Of a DNA stretch of 35,293 nt, positions 15,445 to 24,171 are shown piece by piece. Both the position numbers and the translations under genes were made by a program. The notes beneath the pieces are model-generated. The model did no database searches and was not told the DNA's origin. It saw only the letters and a program-made list of their open reading frames with translations. Origin of the DNA: Sphingobacteriales bacterium (lineage in GTDB: Bacteria > Bacteroidota > Bacteroidia > Chitinophagales > Chitinophagaceae); assembly GCA_016185185.1 (NCBI GenBank), contig JACPOD010000084.1, positions 1-35,293 of the forward strand. Reading direction: 5' to 3'. How positions within the stretch are numbered: position 1 is the first letter of the stretch; the number at the start of each line of letters is the position of its first letter.

Positions 15445-15993
15445 ATGAAAAGCATTACGATATTATTTACGGCCGTTGCTATCCTTGGTATTAATTTGTT
15501 GCAAGCTCAAAATTATGTGCCCGTTGACGATGGAACCGGAGTAAAGTTTAAAATAAAAAATTTCGGGATTACGGTTGGCGGCTCTTTTACCGGGTTAAAA
15601 GGAAAGATTGAGTTTGATGCGGCAAAACCCGGCAATAGTATGTTTGATGTAAGTGTGGAAAGCAAGACCGTTAACACAGGAATTGGTTCAAGGGACAAGC
15701 ACCTCAGAAAAGAAGATTATTTTGATGTGGAAAAATTTCCTTCCATATCAATCCGGTCCACAAAAATTACGCCGGCTACTAAAGAAGGTTGGCTATATTT
15801 TTTTGGAACGGTAACAATGAAAGGTGTTACCAAAGAAATTTCTTTTCCGTTCCGGGTAAATGAAGAAAATGGAGGATACAGGTTTAATGGAGAATTCAAA
15901 TTGAACCGCAGGGATTATAGTGTTGGGGGAAACAGCATTTCATTGTCAGATAATTTGACAGTGAGCCTGGATGTATTTGCAAAAAAATCGTAA
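15445..15993 (+). CDS. YceI-family periplasmic protein
   Basis: 182 residues with a signal peptide (MKSITILFTAVAILGINLLQAQ). The YceI lipocalin-like fold is recognisable: VKFKIKNFGITVGGSFTGLK, GIGSRDKHLRKEDYFDVEKF, GTVTMKGVTKEISFPF, and the C-terminal FKLNRRDYSVG. YceI proteins bind polyisoprenoid or related lipids in a hydrophobic pocket. The 60-nt gap upstream has no clear promoter, so it is probably part of the same transcript as the DM13 gene; DinB starts 7 nt downstream. Confidence 0.9.
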   Translation: MKSITILFTAVAILGINLLQAQNYVPVDDGTGVKFKIKNFGITVGGSFTGLKGKIEFDAAKPGNSMFDVSVESKTVNTGIGSRDKHLRKEDYFDVEKFPSISIRSTKITPATKEGWLYFFGTVTMKGVTKEISFPFRVNEENGGYRFNGEFKLNRRDYSVGGNSISLSDNLTVSLDVFAKKS

Positions 15994-16000
15994 ATTGAAA

Positions 16001-16543
16001 ATGATTACTATAACCAATACTACCGGCATGCAATTACAACAAGCAGTACAAAATGTTTTTGTACAATTAGCTGAAACTATTAGCCAGTTAAGTGCACATC
16101 AGTATGCACAGCCCTGTAAAACGTTAAACAATGCCACAGTTGGCCAGCATGTTCGCCATGCCATAGAGTTGTTTCAGTGCCTGGAACAGGGATATGAATC
16201 AGGACTGGTCAATTATGAAAAAAGGAAAAGGGACCTGTTGATTGAAACAGATAATAAACTCGCTTCTTCTATTCTCAACCAGTTGTACAAAGAGCTGAAT
16301 AAAGAAAACAAAGCATTACAACTGGATTCAATGTATGATGATACTTCCGATGAAATTGTAAGCGTTAGCACCAATTATCATCGTGAAATCATTTATAACC
16401 TGGAACATACAATCCATCATATGGCCCTTATCCGGATTGGTGTAAAAGAAGTTTCAACGATTGAATTGCCTGCCGATTTTGGCGTAGCTTCTTCCACCAT
16501 GCGATACCGAAAAAATGTGCACAGTAACATACATACCGCGTAA
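16001..16543 (+). CDS. DinB-like four-helix protein
   Basis: 180 residues from the ATG at 16001. An upstream ATG at 15971 lies inside yceI and adds only low-complexity sequence, so it was not used. DinB/YfiT features are present: VGQHVRHAIELF (His50) and LEHTIHHMALIRIG (His136, His139, His140), which would supply the three-histidine metal site. DinB-superfamily enzymes include thiol-dependent transferases, but this subgroup has no assigned reaction. Its end overlaps the next gene by 29 nt, implying coupled translation. Confidence 0.82.
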   Translation: MITITNTTGMQLQQAVQNVFVQLAETISQLSAHQYAQPCKTLNNATVGQHVRHAIELFQCLEQGYESGLVNYEKRKRDLLIETDNKLASSILNQLYKELNKENKALQLDSMYDDTSDEIVSVSTNYHREIIYNLEHTIHHMALIRIGVKEVSTIELPADFGVASSTMRYRKNVHSNIHTA

Positions 16544-17240
16544 GGGAAAAATATTTTTTACTTCCAACAGGGATGAAAAACACAGCAGGGCAGATGCTAT
16601 TGCCCCGCAGGTTTATACATTTAATACGGGTAAAATATGTTTCCCTAAAGATGCGCATGCCAACGGCACCTGGATTGCCTTACATGAAAATGGCAATGCC
16701 ATGGTTCTTTTAAACGGAGGGTTTAAAAAGCACGACCCGGTATATCCTTACCGGAAAAGCCGGGGAATAATATTTTTAGAGATAATGGACAGTGAGTGGA
16801 TGCTGGATACCTATAAAGAAATATCACTGGAAAATATTGAACCTTTTACACTGGTAATGTACAGGGATGGGGAGTTGTATGAATGCCGGTGGGATGGTAA
16901 AGAAAAGCATATTACAGAAAAAGATATTTCCGTGCCACACATCTGGTCATCTGTAACATTGTATAATGATGAAACCATAGCTGAAAGGAGCAACTGGTTT
17001 GAAAAGTTTATACAGGAAAACCCGGAGCCAACACAGGAAGCAATCTTTCATTTTCACCATTTTGGTGGTACCGGGGATGCAGAAAATGATATTCGCATGA
17101 ACCGGGATGGATTTTTATATACAGTAAGTATTACCGGGATAGAACGAACAAATAACAAAGCGTTTTTAAAATATATCGATCTGAAAAATGAGCAATCTTA
17201 CACCAGCAGCTTTATCTTTAGCTCCTCACAAGCATTTTAA
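16515..17240 (+). CDS. NRDE-family (TANGO2-like) protein
   Basis: 241 residues. Begins MCTVTYIPRKGKIFFTSNRD: Cys2 is in the position of an N-terminal nucleophile and the NRDE motif is residues 18-21. Other conserved parts are GTWIALHENGNAMVLLNGG and the C-terminal HFHHFGGTGDAEN with IRMNRDGFLYTVS. TANGO2 homologues in eukaryotes have been linked to heme trafficking and to lipid/CoA metabolism; the bacterial role is not settled. It overlaps dinB by 29 nt and ends 1 nt before the ATP-grasp start. Confidence 0.88.
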   Translation: MCTVTYIPRKGKIFFTSNRDEKHSRADAIAPQVYTFNTGKICFPKDAHANGTWIALHENGNAMVLLNGGFKKHDPVYPYRKSRGIIFLEIMDSEWMLDTYKEISLENIEPFTLVMYRDGELYECRWDGKEKHITEKDISVPHIWSSVTLYNDETIAERSNWFEKFIQENPEPTQEAIFHFHHFGGTGDAENDIRMNRDGFLYTVSITGIERTNNKAFLKYIDLKNEQSYTSSFIFSSSQAF

Positions 17241-17241
17241 T

Positions 17242-18327
17242 ATGAACTGGTGGCAACGCTTTTTACACCGCCCATTTTTTATAAAATTATTGCATTGGGA
17301 ATACTGGAGTATGAACACTGTTTATGCGTTGGTATACCCCGTTTTTGCCTGGTTATGTTTTAGAAGCGGATTTAAGTTTTTTATTACAGCATCTAATCCA
17401 AGAATTAAGAATGGCGGATTTCTATTAGAAAGTAAAAAAGAAATTTATGATCTGTTGCCTCCTCTATTACATCCGAAAACCTTACTTTTTTCAGGCGGTA
17501 CACCTGCCACACAAGTCATTCAGTCGATAAAAGAAAATAAACTAAGCTTTCCTTTAATGGCAAAACCTGATATTGGTATGCGGGGGTTGGCTGCAAAAAA
17601 GTTAGAAAATGAATCCGACGTTTTAAAATTCATTCCTTGTTTTACTATCAATTTTTTAGTGCAGGAATTTGTTTCTTTTGAAAATGAACTGGGTATTTTT
17701 TATTACCGTTATCCCGGAGAAAGCAAGGGTCATATTTCCGGTATTGTAGCGAAAGAATTTTTAGCGGTATATGGCGACGGGCAATCAACATTACTTCAAT
17801 TGCTGCAAAGAGATAAACGTTTTGTACTGCAAATCCCTTCTCTCCAAAAAGAATATGGAGCTGGTATGAATGAAGTAATAAAAGCGGGGGAGAAGATGTT
17901 GCTGGTTCCTTATGGTAACCATGCACGGGGTGCCAAGTTTTTAGATTATTCTCATTTAATTGATGCTGAACTAACACAAACCATTGATGATATTTGTCAG
18001 CAGGTACCGGATTTTTTTTATGGCCGGATCGATCTCCGCTATAATACCTGGGAGGAATTAAGGCAGGGAAGAAATATTTCTATTATTGAATTAAATGGCG
18101 CAGGAAGTGAACCCACACATATTTATGACCCCAAACATTCCCTGTTCTTTGCATGGAAAGAAATTATCCGGCATTGGATATTGTTATACCGTATCAGTAA
18201 GATCAATCACCGCAAGGGGCATCCTTACATGAGTGTTGCTGATGGTTTTGCTATGTTCAGGGAAAATAATCTTTACCTGGAAATACTGCTGCAAGTGCAT
18301 GACAGGTTATTGCATGCGGAACAATAA
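17242..18327 (+). CDS. Membrane-anchored ATP-grasp enzyme, paralogue 2
   Basis: 361 residues from the ATG at 17242, one base after the NRDE stop. An ATG at 17188 inside the previous gene adds 18 residues and is less likely. A membrane helix spans about 24-40, then ASNPRIKNGGF, MAKPDIGMRG (Lys108), VYGDGQSTLLQL (176-187), GNHARGAKFLD, GRIDLRY and the metal-binding block IIELNGAGSEPTHIYD. These blocks match the 11081 gene in order along the whole length. It may have a substrate differing from its paralogue, since the region after GDGQST diverges. Confidence 0.84.
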   Translation: MNWWQRFLHRPFFIKLLHWEYWSMNTVYALVYPVFAWLCFRSGFKFFITASNPRIKNGGFLLESKKEIYDLLPPLLHPKTLLFSGGTPATQVIQSIKENKLSFPLMAKPDIGMRGLAAKKLENESDVLKFIPCFTINFLVQEFVSFENELGIFYYRYPGESKGHISGIVAKEFLAVYGDGQSTLLQLLQRDKRFVLQIPSLQKEYGAGMNEVIKAGEKMLLVPYGNHARGAKFLDYSHLIDAELTQTIDDICQQVPDFFYGRIDLRYNTWEELRQGRNISIIELNGAGSEPTHIYDPKHSLFFAWKEIIRHWILLYRISKINHRKGHPYMSVADGFAMFRENNLYLEILLQVHDRLLHAEQ

Positions 18328-18390
18328 ACATTCATCAAAAGTTTTTAAATTTTACGTTTACCTTTTCAGTTCTCTCCCGTACATTCGCTC

Positions 18391-19086
18391 ATGCCCAAAT
18401 TGGTTCGTGTATTTTTTGTTGGTATGCTCGTAAGTTTTCTTGGTTCTTTACCACTGGGAACTTTAAATGTGGCTGCTATGCAAATTTCTGTCACCGATGG
18501 TATTTCTCCTGCTTTATGGTTTTCGCTGGGCTCTTTAACGGCTGAAATTGTGTATGTCCGTATTTCATTGGTAGCGATGGACTGGGTACGTAAACAAAAA
18601 AGAATTTTCAAAGCATTGGAATGGATCACTCTTGTAATTGTAATTGCATTGGCTGTATCCAGTTTTATCGCAGCAACAAAACCTGCCGGAGAGGCGAAAA
18701 ATATTTTGCTTTCTAATACCATGCACCGTTATTTTTTGGGGTTGATGATGAGCGCCATTAACCCGGTTCAAATACCTTTTTGGTTTGGTTGGAGTACTAT
18801 TTTATTCACTAAAAATGTACTGGAGCCAAAACCTGCTTTTTATAACCTGTATATTACAGGAATTGGAATTGGCACTTTTATTGGCAATTGTGTTTTTATT
18901 TTTGGCGGGCAATTAGTAGCCGATAAGCTCAACAGTAATCAGCATATCATGCATTATGCTATTGGAAGTATTTTTGCTGTTACTGCCATCATTCAGCTAT
19001 GGCGTATGTTTCGTAAAAAAGATGTGGGACATCATATTGAGCACCCCGAAGAGATGAAACATCCTTTTGAAAAGCAGATACATTAG
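18391..19086 (+). CDS. LysE-type translocator
   Basis: 231 residues, about six membrane helices. The LysE/RhtB hallmark is near the N-terminus: GMLVSFLGSLPLGTLNVAAM, followed by ALWFSLGSLTAEIVYVR. A second conserved block is MMSAINPVQIPFWFGW. These proteins export amino acids or related small molecules. The C-terminus is a histidine-rich hydrophilic tail (HHIEHPEEMKHPFEKQIH), which could bind metal or simply be cytoplasmic. It follows the ATP-grasp gene by 63 nt and precedes the permease by 30 nt. Confidence 0.85.
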   Translation: MPKLVRVFFVGMLVSFLGSLPLGTLNVAAMQISVTDGISPALWFSLGSLTAEIVYVRISLVAMDWVRKQKRIFKALEWITLVIVIALAVSSFIAATKPAGEAKNILLSNTMHRYFLGLMMSAINPVQIPFWFGWSTILFTKNVLEPKPAFYNLYITGIGIGTFIGNCVFIFGGQLVADKLNSNQHIMHYAIGSIFAVTAIIQLWRMFRKKDVGHHIEHPEEMKHPFEKQIH

Positions 19087-19116
19087 TATTATCTTCCTGT
19101 TTCTAAATTTTAAATT

Positions 19117-20508
19117 ATGGGTTCACCCAATCAGCTAAAACGTTCCCTGGGATTATCTTTTGTAATCGTGTTGGTGATAGGTAATATTATCGGCTCCGGT
19201 GTATATAAAAAAGTGGCTCCAATGGCTCATGAATTACATTCCTCCGGGTGGATATTGATCTGCTGGTTACTGGCTGGTATCATTAGCTTAATGGGTGCGT
19301 TAAGCAATGCTGAAGTGGCAGGGTTACTGGCTGATACAGGTGGAGAATATGTATATTATAAAAAGATTTACAATAAATTTTTTGCTTTCCTTTTTGGATG
19401 GTCTTTGTTCACTATTATACAAACAGCTTCAATTTCTTCCCTGGCTTATGTATTTTCAGAATCTTTAAACAGCATTATAAAATTGCCACCTGTACTGGAG
19501 AACTTACACGATGTGAATATTGGAGGTATATTTTTCCCCTTTGCCGATTTAAATATAAAGCTTACCGCCATAGTGTTAATTCTTTTGCTTACCTGGATCA
19601 ATAATAAAGGTATAAAAGCAGGTGCCGGATTTAGTACGGCTTTAATGATTTTAATTTTAACAGGTATTCTGCTCATTATTATTTTTGGTTTCGCAAGCAG
19701 TCATTCTTCTTTACAATCGGTGTTCAGTTTAAAAACAACCAATAATACAACCGTTACTTTCAGTGCGGTATTTACTGCAATGCTGGCGGCGTTCTGGGCT
19801 TACCAGGGGTGGGCCTCTACCGGTTATATTGGGGGCGAAATAAAAAATGTAAACCGCAATCTTCCTTTGGGAATTGCATTTGGTGTGTTGATTGTTATTG
19901 CTACTTATTTACTGGTGAACACCGCTTATCTTTCTTTGTTGCCTGTACAAAATTTAGAAGCAGTTTATGATGCCGGAAATAAGATTGCTGCCATAGAAGC
20001 AGTGCGGGTATTTGGTGGAGATACTGGCGTACTACTCATTTCTATTTTAATTTGTATTACAACGTTAGGATGTACCAACGCAACTATTTTAGTAAGTTGC
20101 CGGCCTTATTATGCAATGGCACAGGAACAAATGTTTTTTAAACCTGTTGCTAAATTAAACAAAGCACAGGTGCCTGGTAATTCATTATTGTATCAATGTG
20201 TGTGGGCAATCATTTTAATTTTCTCCGGCACATTTGAACAACTTACGGATATGATCATTTTTGCTGTGTTTATTTATTACGGAGCAACAACACTGGGTGT
20301 ATTTATACTCCGGAAAAGAATGCCAGATGCCCCAAGACCCTATAAAGTTTGGGGTTACCCTTATGTTCCTGCTATCGTTATTTTATTCTGTGCTGCCTTG
20401 TTTTTTAATACAATTTTTTCAAGACCAAGAGAAGCAGCCATTGGCACGGTACTAATGCTTACCGGTGTTCCTTTATACTTCTGGTTTACTAAACGTACCA
20501 AAAAATAA
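19117..20508 (+). CDS. APC-family amino acid permease
   Basis: 463 residues, about 12 membrane helices. The first helix carries the APC signature around the unwound region (VLVIGNIIGSGVYKKVAPMA), and later GGEYVYYKKIYNKFFAFLFG, AFWAYQGWASTGYIGGEIKN and ATILVSCRPYYAMAQEQMFF. The C-terminal motif MPDAPRPYKVWGYPYVPA is typical of LAT/YfnA-like transporters. It should exchange or import amino acids across the inner membrane. The exact substrate is unknown. It is likely co-transcribed with the LysE-type gene. Confidence 0.9.
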   Translation: MGSPNQLKRSLGLSFVIVLVIGNIIGSGVYKKVAPMAHELHSSGWILICWLLAGIISLMGALSNAEVAGLLADTGGEYVYYKKIYNKFFAFLFGWSLFTIIQTASISSLAYVFSESLNSIIKLPPVLENLHDVNIGGIFFPFADLNIKLTAIVLILLLTWINNKGIKAGAGFSTALMILILTGILLIIIFGFASSHSSLQSVFSLKTTNNTTVTFSAVFTAMLAAFWAYQGWASTGYIGGEIKNVNRNLPLGIAFGVLIVIATYLLVNTAYLSLLPVQNLEAVYDAGNKIAAIEAVRVFGGDTGVLLISILICITTLGCTNATILVSCRPYYAMAQEQMFFKPVAKLNKAQVPGNSLLYQCVWAIILIFSGTFEQLTDMIIFAVFIYYGATTLGVFILRKRMPDAPRPYKVWGYPYVPAIVILFCAALFFNTIFSRPREAAIGTVLMLTGVPLYFWFTKRTKK

Positions 20509-20607
20509 ATAGTATATCCCCCTTAAAGGGTGATTTTTTGTGAAATGATGAATGGTGTTTTATATACTATTATTTCACCGAATTTTGCCACCATTCAAAT
20601 CAAAAAA

Positions 20608-22461
20608 ATGAAAACTAATTATTTTATTAGCCTGCTCCTGTCTGTATTTGTGTACAATGCACAGGCGCAAAACAGTTACAACTATTCAATTGATCTTACG
20701 AAACTTAAAAATGATGAGTTAAAAGTAGAATTAATTACTCCGAAAGTGGCTAAAACGGAGATTTTGTTTTATATGCCCAAAATTGTTCCCGGCACATATA
20801 ATAACAGCAATTTTGGAAAATTTGTTAAAAATGTAAGAGCCTTTGATAAGGCAGGTAAATCTTTGCCTGTTGCAATACAACCCGACTCCAACAGCTGGAA
20901 AATAAAAAAGGCAAATACATTATATAAGATCGAATACAATGTTGAAGATACATGGGACGCTAAGTTTAAACACAATGTTTATGAAATGGCCGGAACAAAC
21001 TTTGAAGAGGGGAAAAACTTTTCCATAAATACTTGTGGTGTATTTGGGTACCTGGATGGGTTAAAAAAAATACCTTTTGAATTCAGCTTTACCCGGCCTG
21101 AAAATTTTTTCGCTTCAACTGCTTTGGTACCCGTAAGCTCAGGCAATAATAAAGATGTTTTTCGTTGCGAAAATGCGGATCGGTTATACGATTCACCTAT
21201 TATGTTTTGTGTGCCAGACACAACAACCATAAGAGTAGGAGTAACGGACGTACTGGTATCCGTGTACTCCCCAAAACATTTGATCACGTCAAAATTTGTA
21301 GCTGAAAATTTAAAGACATTATTATTTGCTGCAAAGAACTATCTGGGTGGCAGGCTGCCCGTAAGCCGGTATGCATTTCTTTACTATTTCAACGGGGAGC
21401 AACCCACAGTATACGGTCAGGGTGCATGGGAACATTCCTATTCGAGTTTTTATAGTTTGAGGGAGAGACCTGAGAACGAAGCTTTAGAACAGATTGTTGA
21501 TTTTTCTTCCCATGAATTCTTTCACATTATCACGCCATTAAATATTTGTTCCAAAGAAGTTAGGGAATTTAATTTTAACGAAACAATTTTATCCAAACAT
21601 CTTTGGCTTTATGAAGGTTCAACTGAATACGATGCACAGCATACACAGGTTACACAGGGAATGATAACACCCCAGGAGTATTTAAAAAGACTTTCTCAGA
21701 AAATACTTTATTCCCGGAAACTACTAAACGATACTTTATCATTTACCGAATTAAGTTTGGGCAGTGCAGATAAATATTCGTCACAATATTATAATGTCTA
21801 TCAGAAAGGTGCCCTCATCAATGCTTGTCTTGATTTGTATTTAAATAAATTATCCGATGGTAATTACGGAGAACACAATCTAAAACATGATTTGTCCCTA
21901 TTGTACGGGCCAGCAAATTATTTTAATGACAACGAACTCTTTGATAAAATAGCCCAGCTTACCTATCCTGAAATACGAACATTTTTCACCAAATATGTTG
22001 AAGGAACTACAGCTTTGCCTTATGAAGAATTTTTTGGAATGGCAGGTGTAGATTACATTGCAAAGAGGGAGACAGAGTCATTTACACTGGGTGGTTTTTC
22101 TGTTGTTTTAAATGAGTCCGGCAATCTTGCTGTTGGTAATGTGAGCAGGCTAAATGATTTTGGAAAGAAGATGGGATACCAAAAAGGTGATGAACTGGTA
22201 AGTTTAAATGGCGAAGAGCTTAAACAATCCAATTTTGTGCAATTGACTTCTAAATTTACAACCACTGCAAAAGAAGGGGATATTGTAACAATACTGATAA
22301 AAAGAAAGAATGCAAGCGGGGTATTAGAACCGGTTACATTATCTGCACCGGCAATGAAGACCAGGAAAACGGAAGAACATATATTGGAACTAAATCCTAA
22401 CCCAACACCCGAACAATTAAAAATAAGAAATGCATGGCTAAACTTGTGTAAAAGTAAATAG
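20608..22461 (+). CDS. Secreted M61-family metallopeptidase with C-terminal PDZ domain
   Basis: 617 residues from the ATG at 20608, which opens a signal peptide (MKTNYFISLLLSVFVYNAQA); an upstream ATG at 20530 would bury it. The N-terminal M61-type beta domain (about 25-190) is followed by the catalytic domain with the zinc motif HEFFH at 302-306 and the third ligand Glu336 in LYEGSTEYD. A PDZ domain occupies about 500-590 (GYQKGDELVSLNGEEL). M61 enzymes such as glycyl aminopeptidase cleave peptides; this one should act in the periplasm or outside. The 99-nt leader shows only a weak promoter-like sequence. Confidence 0.92.
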   Translation: MKTNYFISLLLSVFVYNAQAQNSYNYSIDLTKLKNDELKVELITPKVAKTEILFYMPKIVPGTYNNSNFGKFVKNVRAFDKAGKSLPVAIQPDSNSWKIKKANTLYKIEYNVEDTWDAKFKHNVYEMAGTNFEEGKNFSINTCGVFGYLDGLKKIPFEFSFTRPENFFASTALVPVSSGNNKDVFRCENADRLYDSPIMFCVPDTTTIRVGVTDVLVSVYSPKHLITSKFVAENLKTLLFAAKNYLGGRLPVSRYAFLYYFNGEQPTVYGQGAWEHSYSSFYSLRERPENEALEQIVDFSSHEFFHIITPLNICSKEVREFNFNETILSKHLWLYEGSTEYDAQHTQVTQGMITPQEYLKRLSQKILYSRKLLNDTLSFTELSLGSADKYSSQYYNVYQKGALINACLDLYLNKLSDGNYGEHNLKHDLSLLYGPANYFNDNELFDKIAQLTYPEIRTFFTKYVEGTTALPYEEFFGMAGVDYIAKRETESFTLGGFSVVLNESGNLAVGNVSRLNDFGKKMGYQKGDELVSLNGEELKQSNFVQLTSKFTTTAKEGDIVTILIKRKNASGVLEPVTLSAPAMKTRKTEEHILELNPNPTPEQLKIRNAWLNLCKSK

Positions 22462-22474
22462 CCGAAAAAAATGA

Positions 22475-22506
22475 AATGCCCCGTAAAAAACTATGGGGCA
22501 TTTTTA
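22475..22506. terminator. Terminator after the M61 peptidase gene
   Basis: AATGCCCC (22475-22482) and GGGGCATT (22495-22502) form an 8-bp stem with a 12-nt A-rich loop, followed by TTTT. An A run precedes the stem, so it may also work for the convergent minus-strand genes that end at 22519. Confidence 0.88.
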
Positions 22507-22518
22507 TAATTACTCAAA

Positions 22519-22731
22519 TCAGTTTAGCTGAATGCAGGAAATGCCATTGGCTGTAACTAATTCTATAATGGTGGTTACAGGAATGTTGTCCCCGGTTACC
22601 CGGAGTATTTTGTCACAGTCGTGCAGGTCAAAATTTACCTGGCAATGGGGGAGATGCTGGTTCAGTAAGCATAATATTGCTGAAGCCTGCTCTTTATCAT
22701 TCACATTAGTTTTGAAAATTTCCAACATCAT
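22519..22731 (-). CDS. Small HMA-like ferredoxin-fold protein
   Basis: 70 residues. MLEIFKTNVNDKEQASAILC, a Q.H.P.C..NFDL segment, CDKILRVTGDN and a final ISCIQLN give the beta-alpha-beta-beta-alpha-beta rhythm of heavy-metal-associated domains, but without the CxxC metal site. Similar short proteins occur widely in Bacteroidota without known function. Translation can start at either of two adjacent ATGs (22731 or 22728). The start lies directly beside the preceding gene's stop, so the two are coupled. Confidence 0.65.
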   Translation of the reverse strand: MMLEIFKTNVNDKEQASAILCLLNQHLPHCQVNFDLHDCDKILRVTGDNIPVTTIIELVTANGISCIQLN

Positions 22732-23115
22732 TTATTTCTTTTTTACTACAGCATTGACTTCGTTTTCCTTTAAACGAAATTTTACAATCCTTTCAATTAA
22801 CTTAACCGGTAGTTTTTCATTCAGTGGAAACTGAACTGAACCTTTGCCAGTGTTATAAACCGATAAATCTTTTTTAAAAGCTTCATGGCCCGTTGGTGTG
22901 GCATAAAAACCGATATGTTGTTCATAGCCGGCAAAATATACCAATGGTTTACCAAGATATTTGTAAGCTGCCATTCCGTAACTCACAGATTCATCTGCTT
23001 TTGGAGCGGAGGCTTTTATAAGCTTTCTCATTTGTTTTAAATACGATTGTGCAACCTCAGGAGCAGCATTAATATATTCATCAACAGTTGCGGGAGGTTT
23101 GGTGGTTTTCTTCAT
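22732..23115 (-). CDS. DUF1801 (YdhG-like) protein
   Basis: 127 residues. DUF1801 features: YINAAPEVAQSYLKQMRKLI, ADESVSYGMAAYKYLGKPLV and HIGFYATPTGHEAF with the closing LIERIVKFRLKENE. The family has a TBP-like fold and no established activity; members cluster with small stress or detoxification genes. The gene lies 12 nt after the acetyltransferase gene and abuts the HMA-like gene. Confidence 0.85.
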   Translation of the reverse strand: MKKTTKPPATVDEYINAAPEVAQSYLKQMRKLIKASAPKADESVSYGMAAYKYLGKPLVYFAGYEQHIGFYATPTGHEAFKKDLSVYNTGKGSVQFPLNEKLPVKLIERIVKFRLKENEVNAVVKKK

Positions 23116-23127
23116 GTATTAATAAAT

Positions 23128-23532
23128 TTAAATTCCTTTTTTACGGGGAATGCTGAATGCCCTGTTCTCTTTATCAAATCCAACCTTAGGATAATATTCA
23201 AATGCAGTTGGAACCGATAGCAGTAATATCATTGTTTCTTCTTCTACTTTCTCTCTTGTTAAATCAATGAGATTTTTACCAATTTTATGTTTTTGGTAAT
23301 CAGCATGCACGGCTAAATCTGCCAGGTAGGTACACCAGCCCCAGTCTGTTAGCGAACGGCAAATGCCCACCAGTTTTTCATTATCCCATGCCGAGATGAT
23401 AAAATTGGAACTATCAAATATTTTCTGCATCCGCTGCTTATCTTTTGTTGGTCTGGGCAACCCGCAATTATCATATAGTTCAATCACTTTTTCTATGGGC
23501 GGTATTTCATCAAACCGGTAATTTATTTCCAT
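23128..23532 (-). CDS. GNAT-family N-acetyltransferase
   Basis: 134 residues. The GNAT core is visible: SAWDNEKLVGICRSLTDWGW, then the acetyl-CoA-binding strand and loop YLADLAVHADYQKHKIGKNLID (Q/RxxG/A-type motif QKHKIGK), and the C-terminal PTAFEYYPKVGFDKENRAF. Substrate unknown. A 73-nt gap separates it from the DHFR-like gene upstream; I see no good promoter box there, so read-through is possible. Confidence 0.88.
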   Translation of the reverse strand: MEINYRFDEIPPIEKVIELYDNCGLPRPTKDKQRMQKIFDSSNFIISAWDNEKLVGICRSLTDWGWCTYLADLAVHADYQKHKIGKNLIDLTREKVEEETMILLLSVPTAFEYYPKVGFDKENRAFSIPRKKGI

Positions 23533-23605
23533 ATAGCTTGTTAGTGATTATGGTTTATATCTTCCAATAATTCCTTTCTTTCTGGCTATTTTGCTTTAAC
23601 CTACG

Positions 23606-24169
23606 TTATTTATTGTAATGCAAACAAACCACCTGGCATGATTCAAAAGTTTTGGTGGAAGCCAGTTTATATTGTAATCGTTCTTTAATTTCGTTGAATA
23701 ATGAAATTCCATTTCCCAGCAATATTGGGTTTACAAACAAATACATTTCATCTACCAGATCCTGGCTAAATAAATAATGGATTGCCGATGGGCTACCAAA
23801 GATCAACACACTATTGGCTGATTTTTTTTTAATGAATTTTATGGTTTCCAGATCACTTTTGATGAAATGAATTTTATCATTGTCCTTACCCTGCATGGTG
23901 TTGGAAAGAACATACTTGTTTACTTTCAAATACCATGCGGAATGTTCTTTATCATGTTTGGATGCATTGGGTTCATTACCGGCAGTTGGCCAGTAAGCAT
24001 CCATCATTTCAAAAGTTTTTCTGCCATATAAAGCGGTATCTGCATTATCTGTAAGATGACATACATAATCAAACATAGTGTCATCTAAACCTATCCAATC
24101 CATTTCACCGTTTGGCCCGGCAACAAAGCCATCAATTGAAATATGTAATGAAATAATAAGTTTACCCAT
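23606..24169 (-). CDS. Dihydrofolate reductase-like (RibD C-terminal domain) protein
   Basis: 187 residues. The N-terminus KLIISLHISIDGFVAGPNGE and the following MDWIGLDD are typical of the small RibD-C/YyaP group, as are ALYGRKTFEMMDAYWPT and VLIFGSPSAIHYLFSQDLVD near the nucleotide-binding region. NADPH-dependent reductase activity is expected from the fold; the substrate is unknown and it is probably not the housekeeping DHFR. It follows the DoxX-like gene by 2 nt. Confidence 0.87.
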   Translation of the reverse strand: MGKLIISLHISIDGFVAGPNGEMDWIGLDDTMFDYVCHLTDNADTALYGRKTFEMMDAYWPTAGNEPNASKHDKEHSAWYLKVNKYVLSNTMQGKDNDKIHFIKSDLETIKFIKKKSANSVLIFGSPSAIHYLFSQDLVDEMYLFVNPILLGNGISLFNEIKERLQYKLASTKTFESCQVVCLHYNK

Positions 24170-24171
24170 AA

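Noticed and set aside
20519-20540. Short CCC-TTAAA-GGG hairpin followed by a T run after the permease gene, as a terminator
   Set aside because: A stem of only three G-C pairs is too weak to support the call.
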